Under the pieces are notes generated by a model. That model made no database searches. It was not told the origin of the DNA and saw nothing but the letters and a program-made list of their open reading frames with translations. DNA of 64,000 nucleotides from contig NZ_VTEI01000003.1 of assembly GCF_008180415.1 (NCBI RefSeq), positions 581,556 to 645,555 on the forward strand, written 5' to 3'. Numbering within the stretch: the stretch's first letter is position 1; every line of letters begins with the position of its first letter. Of the stretch, positions 59,972 through 64,000 are shown piece by piece. This stretch comes from Rossellomorea vietnamensis (lineage in GTDB: Bacteria; Bacillota; Bacilli; Bacillales; Bacillaceae_B). A program made the translations under genes and the position numbers.

Positions 59972-60853
59972 TTGAGTAAAATATTGTGGCTGCCTGTTCA
60001 GTTCCTACTGACATGTGCAGGGTTATTTCTATTTAGTGCAGCCGGTTCACTGCTTTTCTATGATCATGAACTCGTCATACATATTGCCAAGTACCTTCAT
60101 ACGCTGAAGCAAATCTTCCATGATGTACTGAATCCCGGATCCATTTCCATTATCGTTGATGATAACGGAAAAAGTTATCCGATATTCCCGATGCTGTTAC
60201 AACTGTTCGGGTACTCGTTCCTTCTTCTGGTAACAGCCTTTTCCATCGCTGTCGTCGTTTCGGCTGTCGTCAGCTATCTGATCATGTTCCTGCCACGTTG
60301 GGCAAAACGGGTATGCATGCGTATTCTTGATTTATTTGATTCCCTTCCGGATGTGATGATTGTTGTACTTCTGCAATTATTCATCATTTGGCTTTTCAAG
60401 AAGACGGATATCCTCATGTTTGATATCTACAAGCTGGGCGAAGACAAAATCTATGTGCTGCCGATTGTCTGCCTGGCTGTCCTGCCAATTGCCTTTCTTA
60501 CAAAACATTTCCTTTTTCAGATAAGAGAGGAAGAAGACAAGCCATACGTTGAATACTCATTTTCCAAAGGGTTTTCAAAGGCTTATACTTTGTGGGTTCA
60601 TTTGTTTCGGAACGTCTGGGTTCAATTTTATTATCACATCAAACCGATTTTCTTATTGATGCTTTCTAATCTGCTCATCATCGAAATATTGTTTAATATT
60701 AATGGATTTATGTTTGTTCTGCTAAAAACAGCTACTGCAGAACCAAGTGCGTTCTTCATTGGCATGCTGATGATTTACGTGCCATTTTTCATCATCTTCA
60801 GCATAGGGCAGGTTCTTTTAACCAAGACGATTGGAGGGGAAGTTGAGGTATGA
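59972..60853 (+). CDS. ABC transporter permease, DppB/OppB-like
   Basis: A 293-residue membrane protein with six helices and an EAA-like coupling region (PYVEYSFSKGFSKAYTLWVHLFRN), similar to oligopeptide/nickel permeases of the BPD-type but diverged. The start is a TTG at 59972 fixed by AAGGAGG 8 nt upstream. It overlaps the next permease by 4 nt (ATGA). No ATP-binding or solute-binding gene follows. Confidence 0.83.
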   Translation: MSKILWLPVQFLLTCAGLFLFSAAGSLLFYDHELVIHIAKYLHTLKQIFHDVLNPGSISIIVDDNGKSYPIFPMLLQLFGYSFLLLVTAFSIAVVVSAVVSYLIMFLPRWAKRVCMRILDLFDSLPDVMIVVLLQLFIIWLFKKTDILMFDIYKLGEDKIYVLPIVCLAVLPIAFLTKHFLFQIREEEDKPYVEYSFSKGFSKAYTLWVHLFRNVWVQFYYHIKPIFLLMLSNLLIIEILFNINGFMFVLLKTATAEPSAFFIGMLMIYVPFFIIFSIGQVLLTKTIGGEVEV

Positions 60854-61890
60854 GTATTTTCAAATCTTTCCGGTTCTGGATACCCTTTGTCATCCTGGCG
60901 GGCATGATTGCAGGAAGCTTTATCGTTCCTGTCATCTATCCGGATCTACAGGCTGAAGGACCGCCATATATAACAGATCCTGAAACCTCTAAAGTCATTG
61001 CTGCAGCGCCTTATTCTCCTTCAGAAATGCCTCCTATGGGAAGTGACAGGCTGGGAAGAAATATTTTCCTGCTGCTTATCGATGGTGCGAAGTATACTTT
61101 GCTTGGTGCCCTGGCCATCGCATTGCTGAGGATGGCAGGCGGCTTTGCGACAGGACTTCTGTATGCTTTCATGCCGTCATGGCTGAGATCCGGTTTTAAA
61201 GGTTTTTGGGATACATTCAATTTCATTCCGCTTGCCATTGTCGGTTACATCCTGCTGTACCCGCTTCAAGCGGCTTACGAAGCACAGGCACTTACAAGCA
61301 TGCGCTTTTTGATTATTGAAGTAGTCGTCATTGCCCTCATCGTCATTCCTTCCCTTGGCATGTATGTTGGACAGGGGATGAATGATTTCATGAAGCAGGA
61401 ATTCGTGGATGTTTCAAGACAAATGGGGGCCAGCCGCTTTCACTTGATCAAGAAACATTTACTGCCTCACTACGGCCGGCACTCTATTGTTCTATTTTCT
61501 GAACAGCTGTCTCAAACTCTTCTTCTTTTGATCCAGCTTGGAATCTTAAAAATCTGTCTGGGCGGACTGATGACCGCAGAGTTCGGTATCATGGAAAGCA
61601 TTCCTGTATATTTTTCAGCCATAAATGAATGGGCTGCCACAATCAGTATCAACATCCAGCAGGTTTTCATCAAACCTTATATCGTATTGGGTCCGCTCCT
61701 TTTCTTTGCAGTATCCATTTATTGTGTAAATGAGATCAGCTCAGTATTAAGGTCTGTACTTATTGAAGGCAACACTGTCGGCCTGAAGCGCCTAAGGAAG
61801 AAAAACAGACGGACAAGCACGCCAGCTGCCACTCATCAGCCTCAAAGAGAAGACTTTTCCTTTGCTGATAAGGAGAAACAGGCATGTTAA
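60850..61890 (+). CDS. ABC transporter permease, DppC/OppC-like
   Basis: A 346-residue membrane protein with an N-terminal helix and five core helices. MGSDRLGRNIFLLLIDGAKY matches the DppC-type TDxLGRDxxSR motif, and VDVSRQMGASRFHLIKKHLLPH is the EAA coupling loop. The C-terminus carries an unusual basic, hydrophilic tail (KRLRKKNRRTSTPAATHQPQ). Its start overlaps the first permease and its end overlaps the lipoprotein gene by 7 nt, so all three are coupled. Confidence 0.85.
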   Translation: MSIFKSFRFWIPFVILAGMIAGSFIVPVIYPDLQAEGPPYITDPETSKVIAAAPYSPSEMPPMGSDRLGRNIFLLLIDGAKYTLLGALAIALLRMAGGFATGLLYAFMPSWLRSGFKGFWDTFNFIPLAIVGYILLYPLQAAYEAQALTSMRFLIIEVVVIALIVIPSLGMYVGQGMNDFMKQEFVDVSRQMGASRFHLIKKHLLPHYGRHSIVLFSEQLSQTLLLLIQLGILKICLGGLMTAEFGIMESIPVYFSAINEWAATISINIQQVFIKPYIVLGPLLFFAVSIYCVNEISSVLRSVLIEGNTVGLKRLRKKNRRTSTPAATHQPQREDFSFADKEKQAC

Positions 61891-62495
61891 AAAAAGCTGT
61901 ATCCCTTTTGGTGTTGGTTTCTGTTCTTCTAATGGCGGCCGGCTGCCGGGTGGTCCTGGTGGATGAAGCCCTGGCCGAAGAAGAAGAGGCACCTCAAATC
62001 GCGTCAGGAAACGAAACTATTATCATGGAGTCTAACGTGCGTTTTGATAAAAGAATGGTGGTCCGCGGTCAAACAAACCTGCCTGAGGGAAGCGTCATCC
62101 AGGCTGGCCTGAAGGAATATCCAGATGCCGCTGCAATCGAACAAGTTATGGATGCCACAGCACAACCCTTAGAAGAATTCATACTGACTGACACAGGGGA
62201 AGTTGGAGAGGACGGTACCTTCTTAATCGTTCTCAAAAGAGGAGATACTGAAAAAAGGTATCAGCTCATCGTTGAATTTCCTGCAGATTTACAGCCGCCC
62301 GCCGTTCAAGAGAAATACGGCATATACGGGCAAAATATCGGGGACAGTGATGGTGCTTACCAATACGATAAAGACGGAAAGACCTATACAGGCATCATCA
62401 GATTTGCACCAATACCTATGCCTTCCGATCACGGCTTCTATAGCGGTAAGATGAAGCTTAATTCTGACCCTTCCAAGGCAAAGCCCTTTTGGTGA
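61884..62495 (+). CDS. Lipoprotein coupled to the ABC permeases
   Basis: A 203-residue precursor with a lipoprotein signal ending AAGC (Cys21), an acidic stretch (LAEEEEAPQ), then a beta-rich domain (SNVRFDKRMVVRGQTNLPEG) of unknown family; it does not look like a full solute-binding protein. It starts 7 nt inside the permease gene with AAGGAG upstream. A role as an accessory subunit of the two permeases is inferred from the overlap. Confidence 0.78.
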   Translation: MLKKAVSLLVLVSVLLMAAGCRVVLVDEALAEEEEAPQIASGNETIIMESNVRFDKRMVVRGQTNLPEGSVIQAGLKEYPDAAAIEQVMDATAQPLEEFILTDTGEVGEDGTFLIVLKRGDTEKRYQLIVEFPADLQPPAVQEKYGIYGQNIGDSDGAYQYDKDGKTYTGIIRFAPIPMPSDHGFYSGKMKLNSDPSKAKPFW

Positions 62496-62586
62496 GGTTA
62501 ATAAGTACTGTTATGTAAGGTCATTTTTAGTAACGATTAAAAAACCTACAAAAGAAGCATTTTATCTAAAATAGAATAATTTTCAG

Positions 62587-62624
62587 AAGATCCCTGGCCG
62601 GCTTAGGACCAGGGATCTTTTGAT
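62587..62624 (+). terminator. Rho-independent terminator (permease operon)
   Basis: AAGATCCCTGG / CCAGGGATCTT followed by TTGATTT. A CodY-box-like sequence (AATTTTCAGAAGATC, 13 of 15) overlaps its left arm. Confidence 0.8.
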
Positions 62625-62781
62625 TTATTCTGATTTTCCCTTATGAATATATAGGTGTATACTCCCCTGAATCATTATTTAAAAATAATAATAATTATCA
62701 AATAACAGAAGAGAACTATGATCAATTACCTATAATTTTCTTTTATTCTCAATACTTTCACTAGTCATACTTTTAAGTATT

Positions 62782-62810
62782 TTGACAATGACAAAAAAAG
62801 TAATTATTAT
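62782..62810 (+). promoter_or_regulatory. Predicted sigma-A promoter of the dtpT-like gene
   Basis: TTGACA (62782-62787), a 17-nt spacer and TATTAT (62805-62810): a near-consensus promoter 30 nt upstream of the start codon. Confidence 0.8.
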
Positions 62811-62839
62811 AGTAAAGTATTTTCAGAGGAGGTACACAT

Positions 62840-64000
62840 ATGTCTAAATCAGATAAACAGAAGATTGTCGAGAGTGTCCCGCAAAAAGGATTCTTCGGGC
62901 ACCCTAAAGGACTCTTCACGTTATTTTTCACAGAGTTCTGGGAGAGATTTTCTTACTATGGCATGAGAGCCATTCTTGTATTCTACATGTATTATGAGGT
63001 ATCAGAAGGCGGCCTTGGATTGGATGAAAACCTTGCCCTTTCCATTATGTCCATCTATGGTGCTTTGGTTTATATGTCCGGTGTCATCGGAGGCTGGCTG
63101 GCTGACCGGGTATTCGGCACATCTAAGGCAATATTCTACGGTGGAATATTGATCATGTTCGGTCATATTGCTTTAGCGATCCCTGGAAGCCTTTCCATGT
63201 TTTTTGTGTCAATGGTGTTCATTGTCATTGGTACAGGCCTGTTAAAGCCAAACGTGTCCAGTGTCGTCGGTGAAATGTATCCAGAAAGCGACAGCCGGCG
63301 CGACGCCGGGTTCAGCCTTTTCTATATGGGGATCAACCTTGGGGCCTTCCTGTCTCCGCTGATTACAGGGGCCCTTTCAGATTCCTACGGCTTTCACTGG
63401 GGCTTTGGAGCTGCAGCAGTCGGAATGCTGCTGGGATTAATCGTTTTTGTTATTACAAAGAAGAAAAACTTAGGGTTGGCAGGAACGTATGTCGGAAACC
63501 CGCTGACATCTTCTGAGAAGAAAAAGTACTCCACTATCATTGCCATAACGGTTATTCTTGTGGGTGGACTGCTGGCGTACTTGATTCCAAACGGTTTGTT
63601 CACGGTCAATATGTTTATTAACCTGATTGGATTCTTAGGGATCTTGATTCCGACTCTTTATTTCCTAGCTATGTACTTCAGCCCAAAAACAACGGAAGTA
63701 GAGCGCTCACGGGTCATCGCCTATATCCCGTTGTTCATTGCAGCTGTGATGTTCTGGGCAATCCAGGAACAGGGCTCAACCATCCTGGCCAGCTATGCTG
63801 ATAAAAGAACGGATCTTGAATTTGCAGGAATCACGATTTCTCCAGCATGGTTTCAATCTTTGAACCCCCTATTCATCATCATTCTGGCACCTGTCTTTGC
63901 TTGGATGTGGGTGAAACTGGGTGACCGCCAGCCAAATATTCCGCAAAAATTCTCTATGGGATTATTGTTTGCCGGGCTTTCTTTCCTAGTCATCCTTATC
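62840..64000 (+). CDS. dtpT: Proton-dependent di/tripeptide MFS transporter (cut by window end)
   Basis: A POT/PTR-family peptide transporter; 387 codons are seen, without the C-terminus. Diagnostic motifs: FTEFWERFSYYGMRAILVFY (PTR2 motif ExxERFxYYG, about 32-41), GGWLADRVFGTSK, and FYMGINLGAFLSPLITG. GAGGAGG precedes the ATG at 62840. It has its own sigma-A promoter. Relatives in Lactococcus and Staphylococcus are CodY regulated. Confidence 0.92.
   Translation, partial: MSKSDKQKIVESVPQKGFFGHPKGLFTLFFTEFWERFSYYGMRAILVFYMYYEVSEGGLGLDENLALSIMSIYGALVYMSGVIGGWLADRVFGTSKAIFYGGILIMFGHIALAIPGSLSMFFVSMVFIVIGTGLLKPNVSSVVGEMYPESDSRRDAGFSLFYMGINLGAFLSPLITGALSDSYGFHWGFGAAAVGMLLGLIVFVITKKKNLGLAGTYVGNPLTSSEKKKYSTIIAITVILVGGLLAYLIPNGLFTVNMFINLIGFLGILIPTLYFLAMYFSPKTTEVERSRVIAYIPLFIAAVMFWAIQEQGSTILASYADKRTDLEFAGITISPAWFQSLNPLFIIILAPVFAWMWVKLGDRQPNIPQKFSMGLLFAGLSFLVILI

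Noticed and set aside
1..64000. Prophage or integrative element
   Set aside because: No integrase, phage structural gene, tRNA-linked att repeat or composition break was seen; the genes are ordinary chromosomal genes.

Overview
The window comes from a low-GC, endospore-forming member of the Bacillaceae. GerQ (spore coat), a CwlC-like mother-cell amidase, a Sda-type sporulation checkpoint protein and a Cse60-like protein point to sporulation. BshB2/YojF point to bacillithiol, and the order pta-hemQ-gerQ-ywdK-ywdI-ung is the one known from the origin-proximal left arm of Bacillus subtilis. A perfect parS site at 6127 and a near-perfect one at 58056 agree with an origin-proximal position. The genus cannot be fixed from the sequence alone; a Rossellomorea/Bacillus-type environmental species is my guess. 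No rRNA, tRNA, prophage, CRISPR array or complete insertion sequence was seen.

Layout. 0-7.6 kb: sporulation amidase (cut by the edge), acetate metabolism (pta), coproheme decarboxylase, gerQ, small ywd genes, ung and a DUF4230 protein. 7.7-12.4 kb: phospholipase-D-like protein, a sigma-B-type stress gene, the bacillithiol pair yojF-bshB2 and a decayed TetR gene. 12.9-18.9 kb: a frameshifted sucrase gene and the methionine importer operon metNIQ plus an M20 amidohydrolase, headed by two consecutive SAM riboswitches. 19-25 kb: MerR/SRPBCC pair, a PQQ-type dehydrogenase lipoprotein, a HAD phosphatase, a tiny sda gene and a YjiH transporter. 25.2-27.5 kb: threonine-to-glycine operon (tdh, kbl). 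28-34 kb: DUF389 and TPR proteins, a Doc toxin with a frameshifted antitoxin, PatB and a double P-loop ATPase. 34-39 kb: coupled DinB/zinc-ribbon/AlkD operon and a coupled SDR/QueA-like/VOC operon. 39.7-42.5 kb: folD under a ZTP riboswitch and a Rieske oxidoreductase. 43.6-47.8 kb: an envelope-stress operon (DUF4178, PspA, DUF4247, DUF350, membrane spermidine synthase) behind an exact sigma-W promoter. 48-59 kb: mixed genes including a MurE-like ligase without the usual DNPR motif, a GtrA gene with two compensating frameshifts, and msrAB. 60-64 kb: two orphan ABC permeases with a lipoprotein, and the start of a dtpT-type peptide transporter.

The most unusual content is intergenic. (1) Five copies of a short inverted-repeat element of 85-181 bp with 8-bp target duplications, probably a MITE of an ISL3-like element. 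(2) A dispersed hairpin repeat of about 105-125 bp whose stem changes are compensatory. (3) Six tandem arrays of mutually unrelated sequence whose unit lengths cluster at about 52 bp (four arrays) or 21 bp (two arrays), close to whole numbers of DNA helical turns. (4) GC-rich Bacillaceae-type dispersed repeats.

Three genes (sacA, the antitoxin, gtrA) carry single-base indels, at least two of them in homopolymer runs. These may be sequencing errors rather than real gene loss.
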